Positions 34,557 through 46,500 of a DNA stretch of 64,000 nucleotides are shown piece after piece. The translations under genes were made by a program, and so were the position numbers. Numbering within the stretch: the first letter of the stretch is position 1; every line of letters begins with the position of its first letter. The DNA is from Shewanella putrefaciens. GTDB taxonomy: Bacteria; Pseudomonadota; Gammaproteobacteria; Enterobacterales; Shewanellaceae. The notes beneath the pieces were generated by a model that saw only the letters and a program-made list of their open reading frames with translations, searched no databases and was not told the origin of the DNA. The stretch covers positions 434,001 to 498,000 of the forward strand of contig NZ_CP066370.1 of the NCBI RefSeq assembly GCF_016406325.1. The letters are read 5' to 3'.

Positions 34557-37500
34557 CCTTTTAGATGTGTATTATAAAAAAATTATAATTAGATCATTGT
34601 TTATTTTTTTATGCTTACTCACAGTGCTGCTTTCTAGTTTTGTAAAGGCTGATTGGAGTGGAACCTTTCCTCAAGGTGTAAATAACTATGATGTAAGTGG
34701 TACAATAACATTTAATACTTCATATCTATATAATGCACCTAATAATGCCACTTTCTGGTATAGCTATTTACCTACATATAAATATATTCAGGATGGTTAT
34801 AGTCTTGACCAATTATGTGTGACATCCAGTAATTCATATCGTTGGTGTCAGGCAGGTAACTATGTTGCTAATTTACCCATCAGCCGTATAGATTTCGCTC
34901 AATGTACATCTTCTAGTACCGTGAATGTTGGCCCACCTACATGGGACAATAAACAAATAGATATTGTGGAAGGTGAATATAATAATATTCTTTTAGAGGG
35001 TGGTTCGGATAAGATTCTCCGATTCACAAGCAAAGATGGTATATATAAAATAAAATCACTCACAGCAACATCTGGACAAATAGTGCTTTCTGCTGGGCAG
35101 TATTGGATTGAAAGTTTATCCATAAACCATGGTGTTACATTAATATACCCTTCGGTTGGTACAGTATCGTTATTTATTAAAGATGACTATAAACATTACA
35201 GTCTAAATACTGTTGGCCAACCAGAAAAATTACTCATTTATAATTATGGGAATTTTACTCTTAATGGGGGGGCATCTCTAAAGTCATATGTGGTTTCTGA
35301 AAAAAATGCACTACTTGAAGGTAGCTCTTACTTAGATGGTGCCATTACAGCTAAAAACATCAGTTTAAAAGGGGGAAGTAGTGTTAGGTTTGATAATAAG
35401 GCATCGAATATAAATGTCGTGCCTAATTGTAATCCTGCACCTGTCTTACAATGCTTTAATGATGATTTCTCCCAAAGCGCATTAAGCAGTGATTGGGTTG
35501 TTTCCCGTAGCAGTGGCAGTTTTACCCCTTCAATCGTGGGTGGCCGCATGCGTTTAACGCAAGCGAGTCAGAAACAATCAACGGCATCCACTTATCAAAG
35601 ACTTTTCCCCGCCGCTGAAAACTTAGTCGAAATCCAGTTTGATCATTATGCTTACGGTGGCGCGACCAATAATGGTGCCGATGGTATTGCCGTAGTGTTA
35701 TCTGATGCCGCGATTACACCGCAGCCTGGCGCCTTTGGAGGACCTTTAGGTTATGGTTTTAAGCCTGGAATTAGCGGGTTTGCGGGAGGCTGGCTTGGGG
35801 TTGGTATTGATGAGTTTGGGAACTTCTCTGGTGAAGGCGGGAGCATAAATCTTTCGGGCCAGCGGCGCCAGTCAGTTGTCGTGCGTGGTTCTGGTGCTGG
35901 CACATCTGGTTATCGTTATCTGCGTGGAACCTGTAATAACGGCACAACCAATACCAGTGGTAGCTGTTTATCTCCTACGGTTGATAAAAACAATGTAACC
36001 CCTGCACACAGATATAAAATTACCATAGATTCGCAGTCTGCGGGACAATCATTAGTCAAAGTTGAGCGTAATACAGGCTCAGGTTTTGTCACCTTAATAT
36101 CCTCTTTCAATGCTGCGGCTCAGACGGGGCAAGCAACCATTCCGAAGGATTTTTTATTGTCATTAACGGGATCGACGGGGGATTACTATAATAACCATGA
36201 AATTGATAATGTTCAGATTTGCGCATTAAAGTCGAATCCAATTACCACACAGATCGATCATTTTGAATTTGATCATACGGGTCAGGGACTCACCTGTAAT
36301 CCCGAGACTGTGACCATTAGAGCCTGTGCCAATACGAGTTGTAGTCAACTCTTTACCGAACCGCTAACGGCAACATTATTGCCTGAGTCTACAGCCGAGG
36401 GCGTGTGGGTTGGCGGTAACCAAGTGAGTTTTAGTGGTGGTACTGCGCAATTACAACTACGGCGCAATACTGCTGGCGTTGTGACCTTAGGTGTAAAAGG
36501 GTCCAGTCCAACAACTAGGCCCTTAAGCAAGACCTTATGCCGTATTGGTGCTGGTGCATTAAGTGAAAATAATTGTTCGCTGACCTTTGCCGATAGCGGT
36601 TTTATTTTTGATGTACCTGATAAATTAGCTAATAAACCGGTTGAGGTGTTGGTCAAAGCGGTTAAAAAGTCGGATGTCACACAGCAGTGTATTCCGAGTT
36701 TCCAGAATCAGGCTAAGAGCCTTAGTTTTTGGAGTCAGTATGTGGAGCCTAGTGCGCCAATCACACCTAAGGCTGTCACTATTAATAGCACTGCAATCAG
36801 TGCTGCGAGCGCCGTACCTACTGCATTGAGCCTGGGCTTTGATATTAATGGGCAGGCAAAAATCACGGTCAATTACCCCGATGCGGGCAAATTACAGCTC
36901 AATGCGAAATATACAGGCACGGGCGATGAGCAAGGTTTATTGATGATAGGCTCAGATCAGTTTGTCAATGTCCCTGTAGGTTTATGTGTTACCCCAGAAG
37001 ACAACGGTGCCTTGTGTCCCGCGGGAAATGAGAGCTGTTCTGTGTATAAAAAAGCGGGTGAGAGTTTTAATTTGCAGATTGTTGCTAAAGCATGGGTTGT
37101 TGATAACGACGGCAATTATTGCGATAACCCTAGTACGCCCAATTATGTCCAATCTGGTATCGCGTTATCCAGCCAACTGGTGGCGCCAAGTTCCGGTGTA
37201 CAGGGGGCAGTAGGCGTAGCCAGTTACGATCAAGAGGGCAAGATAAATAATCTTAATACAGTGGCTCAAAGCATAAGTGAAGTGGGGGTATTTACCTTTA
37301 GTGCTGCGCCGCCATCGAGTTACTTAGGATCGAGTTTTTACTCAATACCACTCGCAAAGAGTGCCAACATAGGCCGATTTGTCCCCGACCACTTTGAAGT
37401 GACCACATCGAGTGTGGTGCCTGCGTGTAGTAGTACCTATAGCTTTAGCTATATGGATCAGCCTTTTGATGTAGCATTTAATCTTGAGGCGCGAAATGTC

Positions 37501-38328
37501 GCTGGAGTTGTGACACAGAATTATCACGGTAGTTTTGCCAAAGCGACGGGGCTGCTGGTGGGAGAAAATAATGATGATGGTAATGATATGCAGCTACGCT
37601 TAGATGACGTTGCTGTACCCTTGAAATCGAGTTCGTGGACAGCTGGTGAGGCGAGCATAGATTATCAACCTCATTTTTCCCGCCTCCCCGCTTTAATTGG
37701 TGGTGAAGTCGATGGTCCCTATGAGCAAATGTTGTTGGGAGTTAAAGTATTTGATAATGATGGGAATGTTAGTTCAGTTGCATCGCCAAATATGAATGCA
37801 GCCACCCTTGGCGACTGCAGTGCGGGTACTAGTTGTGATGCTGTTATATTATCCGCTATCCAGCAGAGATATCGCCATGGTCGAGTGGTAATGGACAACA
37901 CTTACGGCCCAGAGACTGAAACATTAAGTATGCCTGTTCGGGCCGAGTATTGGAATGGCACGAATTGGGTGTTAAATGGGGATGATAGCTGCACTATCGC
38001 CACTTATGGCTTAGGTTCGCAGGTTGATAATGCTGGTCTTGGCTATCACTTTGACCCAAATTTAGCCACAGGACAAAGTGTTGTGCGCTCCGGTGGCACA
38101 TCAACATTCCAATCTGGCCAATTTGAGTTGCTGTGGCGAGCCGTGGCGACAAGTGGCCCGCTTTACCGAGGACAAGTGACCGCGCCTTTAGATGTACCCG
38201 CTTGGCTAGAATGGTATTGGAATTGGAACGGGGTTTCACCTACTAGCTTATCCGAACCCCGCGCCAGTGCATTTTTTGGTCGTTACCGTGGGCATGACAG
38301 GATCATCTACTGGCGAGAGGTTAATTAA
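34546..38328 (+). CDS. mshQ: MSHA tip/adhesin-like protein MshQ
   Basis: 1260 residues from a GTG that overlaps mshP. Signal peptide: IIIRSLFIFLCLLTVLLSSFVKA. Residues to ~295 are a beta-rich, Asn/Tyr-rich domain. ~305-560 is a concanavalin A-like (LamG/L-type lectin) fold (FNDDFSQSALSSDWVVSRS; NHEIDNVQICALKS). The rest is a long cysteine-containing DUF6701-type C-terminal half ending FFGRYRGHDRIIYWREVN. It is the likely exported tip or adhesin of the pilus. DNA for the first third is visibly more AT-rich than the remainder. Confidence 0.88.
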   Translation: MGINLLDVYYKKIIIRSLFIFLCLLTVLLSSFVKADWSGTFPQGVNNYDVSGTITFNTSYLYNAPNNATFWYSYLPTYKYIQDGYSLDQLCVTSSNSYRWCQAGNYVANLPISRIDFAQCTSSSTVNVGPPTWDNKQIDIVEGEYNNILLEGGSDKILRFTSKDGIYKIKSLTATSGQIVLSAGQYWIESLSINHGVTLIYPSVGTVSLFIKDDYKHYSLNTVGQPEKLLIYNYGNFTLNGGASLKSYVVSEKNALLEGSSYLDGAITAKNISLKGGSSVRFDNKASNINVVPNCNPAPVLQCFNDDFSQSALSSDWVVSRSSGSFTPSIVGGRMRLTQASQKQSTASTYQRLFPAAENLVEIQFDHYAYGGATNNGADGIAVVLSDAAITPQPGAFGGPLGYGFKPGISGFAGGWLGVGIDEFGNFSGEGGSINLSGQRRQSVVVRGSGAGTSGYRYLRGTCNNGTTNTSGSCLSPTVDKNNVTPAHRYKITIDSQSAGQSLVKVERNTGSGFVTLISSFNAAAQTGQATIPKDFLLSLTGSTGDYYNNHEIDNVQICALKSNPITTQIDHFEFDHTGQGLTCNPETVTIRACANTSCSQLFTEPLTATLLPESTAEGVWVGGNQVSFSGGTAQLQLRRNTAGVVTLGVKGSSPTTRPLSKTLCRIGAGALSENNCSLTFADSGFIFDVPDKLANKPVEVLVKAVKKSDVTQQCIPSFQNQAKSLSFWSQYVEPSAPITPKAVTINSTAISAASAVPTALSLGFDINGQAKITVNYPDAGKLQLNAKYTGTGDEQGLLMIGSDQFVNVPVGLCVTPEDNGALCPAGNESCSVYKKAGESFNLQIVAKAWVVDNDGNYCDNPSTPNYVQSGIALSSQLVAPSSGVQGAVGVASYDQEGKINNLNTVAQSISEVGVFTFSAAPPSSYLGSSFYSIPLAKSANIGRFVPDHFEVTTSSVVPACSSTYSFSYMDQPFDVAFNLEARNVAGVVTQNYHGSFAKATGLLVGENNDDGNDMQLRLDDVAVPLKSSSWTAGEASIDYQPHFSRLPALIGGEVDGPYEQMLLGVKVFDNDGNVSSVASPNMNAATLGDCSAGTSCDAVILSAIQQRYRHGRVVMDNTYGPETETLSMPVRAEYWNGTNWVLNGDDSCTIATYGLGSQVDNAGLGYHFDPNLATGQSVVRSGGTSTFQSGQFELLWRAVATSGPLYRGQVTAPLDVPAWLEWYWNWNGVSPTSLSEPRASAFFGRYRGHDRIIYWREVN

Positions 38329-39721
<1,393 letters not shown>

Positions 39722-39736
39722 TTTAACTTCGGTATG

Positions 39737-39755
39737 GGGCGGCTAATCACCGCCC
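39737..39755 (+). other. GC-rich hairpin between mreB and mreC
   Basis: GGGCGG, a 7-base loop, CCGCCC lies in the 43-bp mreB-mreC gap. With only TAGCTTTCT behind it, it could attenuate transcription or protect the mreB mRNA end, lowering mreCD relative to mreB. Confidence 0.5.
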
Positions 39756-39764
39756 TAGCTTTCT

Positions 39765-40769
39765 ATGAAGCCAATTTTTGTTCGTGGTATTTCTAACCAA
39801 TTTCGTTTAACACTGGCAATTATTTTGTCGGTGATTTTGCTCGTGGCTAATCATCGTCTCGAACCTGCGCGTCAATCCCTTTCATCTGTATTAAGCCCTG
39901 TGCAATATCTCGCCAGTTTTCCTGGGGCCTTACTCGATTGGTCATCCGAGAGTTTTGCAACGCGTAATATGCTGGCGTTACAGAATAAAGAGCTATTAAG
40001 ACAGCAATTACTAATGAGCGAGCGTTTGCAGCGTTTTGAACATTTGCGCCAAGAGAATGAGCGTTTACGCGCCTTGCTTGGGTCTCCTGCGTATCAGGAT
40101 TCTCGCAAAATGGTGGCAGAAGTGCTCGAGGTCGCTAGCGATCCCTCCCATCATTATGTTGTGTTAAATCACGGAGCGCGCAGTGGCGTTTTCGTCGGGC
40201 AACCCGTTGTTGATGCACAAGGGGTTGTGGGGCAGGTGGTGCAAATTAGCGAGATGACCAGTCGTGTATTGCTGCTTTCTGATGTCTCCCATGGTTTACC
40301 TGTGCGTATTACCCGCAACGATGTGCGCTTAATCGCCAATGGTACGGGTGAAAATGATGAGATTGAATTGCGCCATGTGGCTAAAAGTATCGATGTGCGT
40401 GTTGGTGATTTATTAGTGACTTCTGGCCTTGGTAATCGTTTTCCCGAAGGGTATCCCGTTGCTCGGGTCATGGAAGTCCTGACGGAGGATGGCCAAAGCT
40501 ATGCCCGTGTTACCGCTCAACCACTGGCAGCCCTTGATCGTATTCGTTATTTATTATTGATTTGGCCATCACCAGATTCAGGTGTGACTTTGCCGCATCA
40601 AATGCCAGTACCTGCTGCGGATCAGCCTGAAGAGGCTAAGCCGGATCCCAATACGATAAATAGTGCACCCAATACCCAAGGTTCGGCAAACACGCCACAA
40701 GGGGCTGCAACTAATGCGAATGCTACAACGGGCGCTGTGACCACTCCACCGCCAGCAGAGGTGCATTAA
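39765..40769 (+). CDS. mreC: Rod-shape protein MreC
   Basis: 334 residues. Membrane segment LTLAIILSVILLVANHRL near the N-terminus, a coiled coil (ENERLRALLGS) and the MreC beta domain (VVLNHGARSGVFVGQPVVD, GLGNRFPEGYPVARV). The last ~55 residues are a Pro/Asn/Ala/Thr-rich tail of low complexity. A periplasmic partner of MreB and PBP2. Stop overlaps mreD by one base. Confidence 0.96.
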   Translation: MKPIFVRGISNQFRLTLAIILSVILLVANHRLEPARQSLSSVLSPVQYLASFPGALLDWSSESFATRNMLALQNKELLRQQLLMSERLQRFEHLRQENERLRALLGSPAYQDSRKMVAEVLEVASDPSHHYVVLNHGARSGVFVGQPVVDAQGVVGQVVQISEMTSRVLLLSDVSHGLPVRITRNDVRLIANGTGENDEIELRHVAKSIDVRVGDLLVTSGLGNRFPEGYPVARVMEVLTEDGQSYARVTAQPLAALDRIRYLLLIWPSPDSGVTLPHQMPVPAADQPEEAKPDPNTINSAPNTQGSANTPQGAATNANATTGAVTTPPPAEVH

Positions 40770-41257
40770 TGAGTTTACAAGCTGCCAATGGTCGACTCAT
40801 CGTCTGGTTGACGCTGTTTATCGGATTGCTAAGCCAAATTATGCCGTTACCTTCGGTGGTTGAAGCTTGGCGCCCTGACTGGCTGTTAATGGTGGTTATG
40901 TATTGGTCTATTGCCTTGCCACACAGATACAATATTTTAACTGCTTGGGTTTTAGGTTTGGCCCTCGATATTCTGTTGGGAGCAACCTTGGGTGTGCGCT
41001 CTTTAGCGATGTCATTGGTGATCTATATTGCGATTTTGCATTGCCAACGGTTGCGTAATTTCCCAAAATGGCAGCAAACCTTAGTAGTGGCGCTGCTAAT
41101 TGCCCTTTACCACTTAGTCGTTTACTGGGTAGAGTTTGTGATGGATGAAGCGACATTTAATGCGGATTTGTTTCTACCTGCAATTTCTGGGCTAGTGATT
41201 TGGCCTTGGATTTTTTGGATTTTACGTCGTGTTCGACGTCATTATAAGGTTCGCTAA
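40769..41257 (+). CDS. mreD: Rod-shape membrane protein MreD
   Basis: 162 residues, five or six hydrophobic segments, [20 protein letters not shown] near the start as in gammaproteobacterial MreD. Integral inner-membrane member of the elongasome. Coupled to mreC (ATGA-like overlap) and followed two bases later by maf. Confidence 0.94.
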   Translation: MSLQAANGRLIVWLTLFIGLLSQIMPLPSVVEAWRPDWLLMVVMYWSIALPHRYNILTAWVLGLALDILLGATLGVRSLAMSLVIYIAILHCQRLRNFPKWQQTLVVALLIALYHLVVYWVEFVMDEATFNADLFLPAISGLVIWPWIFWILRRVRRHYKVR

Positions 41258-41259
41258 CG

Positions 41260-41856
41260 GTGAATTTAGTTCTCGCTTCTACCTCTCCACGTCGCAAAGA
41301 ATTATTGGCAAATATTGGCTTAGGGCGTACAGATTTTAGTTTTACTCAAGTCGCCCCAGATATTGATGAAACCCCTTTAAATGATGAGACTCCAAGGGAT
41401 TATGTACAACGTCTCGCCGCTGAAAAAGCGCAAGCAGGGCTTGCATTATGCCTTGGCATGTCACAGCCTGCTGTATTAGGTTCTGATACTATCGTTGTGC
41501 TTGAAAACGCAATATTAGGAAAACCCGTTGACGAACAGGATGCAAAACGTGTGTTGCGGGCATTATCTGGCAAAACACACACAGTAATGACAGCGGTGGC
41601 GATAACCTATGGTGATGTCGACAGCCCTACAACATCAGTGCGTTTGGTTGAAACCCAAGTACGATTTTGTACGCTAAGTGATGCTGATATCGATGCCTAT
41701 GTTGCCTCAAAGGAACCCATGGATAAAGCAGGTAGTTATGGTATTCAGGGGTTAGGCGGCTGTTTTGTTGAGTCGATTGAAGGCAGTTATTCCTGCGTGG
41801 TTGGCTTACCTTTAGTTGAAACGCGTGCATTATTAGCTGAGGTTGGATTCGGTTAA
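41260..41856 (+). CDS. maf: Maf-family dTTP/UTP pyrophosphatase (YhdE type)
   Basis: 198 residues with a GTG start. Motifs [51 protein letters not shown] and VGLPLVET match YhdE, the E. coli member that hydrolyses dTTP, UTP and modified nucleotides, rather than YceF. Its place behind mreD is the conserved gammaproteobacterial order. Confidence 0.95.
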   Translation: MNLVLASTSPRRKELLANIGLGRTDFSFTQVAPDIDETPLNDETPRDYVQRLAAEKAQAGLALCLGMSQPAVLGSDTIVVLENAILGKPVDEQDAKRVLRALSGKTHTVMTAVAITYGDVDSPTTSVRLVETQVRFCTLSDADIDAYVASKEPMDKAGSYGIQGLGGCFVESIEGSYSCVVGLPLVETRALLAEVGFG

Positions 41857-42036
41857 TCTTATCCCTGTTGCGAGGTTTAAAGGATTTAAAACGGAACCTT
41901 ATCGATGTTGATAACCTCTTACTACCAAGTTTTAGTCCGTGAACTTACGGTGTTGGTCGTAGTTGGAGTATCGGTTTCAGGCTGAGAGACGCTATAACTT
42001 CAATTATTTAATCTAATTTCCCGAATGGGGTGAGTC

Positions 42037-43545
42037 GTGAATACCAGTCGCTTAAATCAAAATAAAATACAGCGCAAGATGGGTTCAGAATTACTGATCA
42101 ACGTAACCCCATCCGAGGCTCGCGTCGCTTTAGTTGAACACGGTGTATTGCAAGAAGTGCATATTGAACGCCGTATGAAACGGGGATTAGTCGGCAATAT
42201 TTATAAAGGTAAAATCAGCCGCGTGTTACCTGGCATGCAAGCGGCTTTTGTTGATATAGGTTTAGATAAAGCTGCATTTCTTCATGCTTCTGACATAGTG
42301 CCACACACTGAGTGCGTTGCCGATGTTGAAAAAGGCCACTTCGTTGTCCGTGATATCGCTGAATTAGTCCGCCAAGGGCAAGATATTATGGTGCAAGTAG
42401 TTAAAGATCCCTTGGGTACTAAGGGAGCGCGTTTAACAACTGATATCACGCTGCCTTCCCGTTATTTAGTCTTTATGCCTGGCTCTAGCCATGTTGGGGT
42501 TTCCCAACGTATTGAGCTTGAGGAAGAGCGCAGCCGTTTAAAGAAAATCACACTTCCTTATGTGGATGAAGATGGCGGATTTATTATTCGCACGGCTGCC
42601 GAAGGCGTTGGAGAAGATGAGCTTGCTCAAGATGCGGCGTTCTTACGCCGAGTTTGGTCTAAGGTCAGCGAGCGACGACAACGCCGTGGCGTGGCGCTTT
42701 TATACCAAGATTTAGCGTTGCCAGTGCGTATTGTGCGTGATTTTGTTGGCACTGAACTGGATCGTATTCAGGTCGATTCACGCCGCACCTTTGATGAGTT
42801 GCAAACCTTCGCTCAAGAATTTATGCCTGAAATTGCTGAGAAAATTGAGCATTACTCAGGCCCGGCACCTATTTTTGATCTCTACGATGTTGAAAATGAA
42901 ATCCAGCGCGCGCTGGGTCGTAAAGTTGAGTTAAAGTCGGGCGGTTATCTGATCATCGATCAAACCGAAGCTATGACGACCGTCGACATCAACACTGGTG
43001 CCTTTGTGGGTCATCGTAATCTCGAAGAAACCATCTTTAATACCAATCTCGAAGCGACCCAAGCCATTGCAAGACAACTGCGCCTACGCAATCTAGGTGG
43101 CATCATTATTATCGACTTTATCGATATGCTTAATGAAGAGCATAAAACACGTGTGCTTAATAGTTTAAATAGTGCTTTAGCCAAGGACCGCGTTAAAACG
43201 AATGTCAGTGGGTTTTCTGGTTTAGGGCTGGTCGAGATGACGCGCAAACGCACTCGCGAGAGTTTAGAGCATGTGGTTTGTAGCGAGTGTCCAGCTTGTC
43301 ATGGCACAGGGAGTATGAAGACAGTTGAAACTGTCTCCTATGAAATATTCCGAGAAATTATTCGATTAAATCGTGCATACGATGCCGATGAGTTTTTGCT
43401 GTATTGTTCTCCTGCGGTATATCAAAGTTTGAGTGGCGAAGAAAGTCATCTGATCGCTGAGCTTGAAGTTTATATTAGTAAACGTATTCGCCTGCAAAAT
43501 GAGCCTATGTACTCACAGCACAAATACGATGTGGTGATGATGTAG
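42037..43545 (+). CDS. rng: Ribonuclease G
   Basis: 502 residues, very similar to E. coli RNase G. S1 RNA-binding domain (GNIYKGKISRVLPGMQAAFVD), catalytic aspartates in MTTVDINTGAFVG and IIIIDFIDM, the zinc-link CPACHGTG, and the C-terminus VVMM. It matures the 16S rRNA 5' end and degrades some mRNAs. GTG at 42037 has GGGGTGAG before it; the in-frame ATG at 42079 (MGSELLINV) is the alternative that matches E. coli length better. Confidence 0.97.
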   Translation: MNTSRLNQNKIQRKMGSELLINVTPSEARVALVEHGVLQEVHIERRMKRGLVGNIYKGKISRVLPGMQAAFVDIGLDKAAFLHASDIVPHTECVADVEKGHFVVRDIAELVRQGQDIMVQVVKDPLGTKGARLTTDITLPSRYLVFMPGSSHVGVSQRIELEEERSRLKKITLPYVDEDGGFIIRTAAEGVGEDELAQDAAFLRRVWSKVSERRQRRGVALLYQDLALPVRIVRDFVGTELDRIQVDSRRTFDELQTFAQEFMPEIAEKIEHYSGPAPIFDLYDVENEIQRALGRKVELKSGGYLIIDQTEAMTTVDINTGAFVGHRNLEETIFNTNLEATQAIARQLRLRNLGGIIIIDFIDMLNEEHKTRVLNSLNSALAKDRVKTNVSGFSGLGLVEMTRKRTRESLEHVVCSECPACHGTGSMKTVETVSYEIFREIIRLNRAYDADEFLLYCSPAVYQSLSGEESHLIAELEVYISKRIRLQNEPMYSQHKYDVVMM

Positions 43546-46500
43546 TGGCTGCGTTTGTTACCGTTAAATCAGTGAGCCGTTTTTGCTGGCAGCTTCTAGC
43601 AGTTGTCTTGGTGTTGTTTGCACTGGCTGTTAGCTTGATCCGTGGATTATTACCTCAGGTCGATGAAGTGCGTCAGCAGCTCGTTGATTATATAAAAAAT
43701 GAATATCATCTCGATGTTCAAGTGGGGGAATTATCGGCTCAATGGCAAGCCTTTGGACCCGCACTGACCATTGAAAACCTGATTATCCCACCCCAACATA
43801 AAGTACCAGTAACAGTATTGGTCAAGAATATCCAAATTAAGCTGGATTTTTGGCAATCCTTATTGAAAACCAGCCCGCGTATTGAGGATGTCAATTTTGA
43901 TGGGATCAGACTCGCCCTCGATATCGATAAACTCATCGAAGATCCGTCGGTGACGACACAAAGTAACGTCTATCAGACCGATTGGTTGTACAAATTACTC
44001 CTAAAACAGCTTGAGCGTTTTTCTCTCACAGATGTTTCGGTACAGTTGTTAAGTCAGCAGCATGAATATCGCCCCATTCATATTCGGCATTTAAATTGGC
44101 GTAATAATGGTGATAGCCATCGCGGTGCGGGTCAAGTTTATCTCGATAATCACGCCTCTATGCACGAGTCATTACAATTACAACTCGATATTAAGGGCGA
44201 TGGCGCTACCCCTGATAGCCTCACAGGTCAAATCTATCTAGCGGCTCAATCCTTGGATTTAGGAGAGTGGGCGTCGCGTCAATCTCATCCAGATGAGCCT
44301 AGCGAGAAACTCCCTTTGGAAGGTGTTATCAATCTCAAAGCTTGGCTTACTTTTGCTCAGCGGAGTATCCATTCGGGGATGATCCACTTTGAACCGAGTT
44401 GGCTTGAATGGGCAATAGGGGACAAACCACAAAAATTTGAGATCAAGTCGGGCAGCATTACGTGGTTACCGACAGCCTCTGGTTGGGAGGTTAATAGCAC
44501 GGATCTGGATTTTATAACCAATGGCGAGGCTTGGCCTGAGTTGACATTGGCGCTTGAACAGCAGGGTGATGAGTTATTTGGCTATGCAAGTCAACTTGAG
44601 TTACAAACTTTATTTCCATTATTGCCCTTATTTCCCAGCGTTGATTTAGCGGCTTTAAAACAGTGGCATCAATTGGCTCCAGAGGGCGGAATTGGCCCTA
44701 TCCGCGTATACCATAAAAAAGGTGAACCTTGGCTTGCCAACACGGATATTAAACAGCTTCATTGGCGGATGGATGAGGGTGTTCCTAATGCTAACCCATT
44801 GGATGCTCATCTGCAGTGGCAGGATAAAACCCTCGTCTTTTCATTGCCAGAGCAAGCTTATACCCTGAACTTTGGCGATGAGTTTCCTGCCCCCTTAGTG
44901 CTTAATGGTGCAGCCATTGTTGGGCAATTCGATACTGAATCTTTAACCTTAAGAGTGCCGCAAATTCGGTTTGATAATGATGATATAGCGCTCGATGCAG
45001 CCGTTAAATTGGACTTCAGTGCCGCAGTATTGATGTCGCTTGCCGCCAATGTGGAGGTAAAAAATGCTGCCAATGCGGATAAATATTTTCCCGTAAAAGC
45101 CATGGGCGAGTCTTTAGCTAAATACCTTGATGATGCGATAAAGGCTGGGCATAGCCAAAATGCACAGGTGTTATGGCAAGGAGCATTGGCGAATTTTCCC
45201 TTTGATGATAATAGTGGGGTTTTTCAAGCAGCCTTTACGTTGCAGGATGCGCAATTCCAATTTCAACCCGATTGGCCAGCGGTCACGGATCTTTCCCTCG
45301 ACGCCCTATTTGAAAATGCTCGTATGGATATTTGGGTTAATCAAGGAAAGTTAATGGATGTTATCGCTGATGGCGCCCATGTATTTATTCCTGAATTGGG
45401 TGAATATTCATTACTAAAAATTCAAGCAGAGCTGGCGACTCAAGGTCGTGCCGCGACTCAAGTTTTACAGGCATCTCCCCTTGCAGACTCCGTAGGTAAA
45501 ACACTCAGCGTTGTGCAAGTTCAAGGCGCTGTGACAGGAAACTTAGATATCAGTATTCCCTTATATGAGGGCGAAGATGAAGACATTCGAGGCCAAATTA
45601 GTTTTGATAATACGCCTGTGTATATTGCGCAACCTGGGATTCAGCTTAATGGCGTGACAGGTATAATCAATTTTACAAATCAAGTGATTACAGGCAAAGG
45701 CATCAAAGCCCGCTTGTTTGAACAGCCGCTCAGTTTTACCTTTGACACTCAGCCCAAAGGTAAAGATTTTGCCCTTAATCTTCAGTTGAAAAGTCGCTGG
45801 GATCTCAACCGTCTTCCCGATGAATTACATCATCCTTTGAGTGATTTCTATCAGGGGAAAATCAGTTGGGATGGTGCAATCGATATGCTCTTTACTGAGC
45901 AAGGTTATCAAATCCAAGCCAAAGTGACATCCGATATGCTGGGGACGCAACTGTCATTCCCCGGATATTTTGCTAAGCCAGAAGATGAACCGCGATCTTT
46001 AGTTGCGGAGTTTATTGGCGATCAAAATGATGCGATCTTAGACGTAAAGCTTGCCAGTCATGCCGAGTTTGTCGGTGGGTTTACAGCCGATAATGGTACT
46101 CGCTTTAGTTACTTTGATTTGTTATTGGGGCGTTTATTCGATGAGGATGAGGCCAAAAATACAGAGCAAGGTCATATCCAAATTGATCTTGGCAAAGCCA
46201 AATTAGCTGAATGGTTACCTGTGATTAATGCTTTTGTTGGGCAAGAAAAAATGCCTAAAACGGGGATTTTAGTTGATGAGATCCCACATAAAAACGTATT
46301 TCCCGCGGTAGCAAGTATCGATTCTCATATTGGTCGTCTCGATCTATTGGGGCAACAACTGACAGAGCTTAGGCTTAATGCGAAACCTAATGAAACGGGA
46401 TGGCGCTTCAATGCCAACGCCAACGAATTCGAAGGTTGGATAGATTTCTATCCAAACTGGATGACGCAGGGGCTTAAAATTGCTGCAAGCAAATTCTATT

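Noticed and set aside
34546..38328. Possible frameshift or fusion inside mshQ where base composition changes
   Set aside because: One frame stays open over 1260 codons with a good signal peptide and a normal C-terminus. The change is in composition, not in reading frame.
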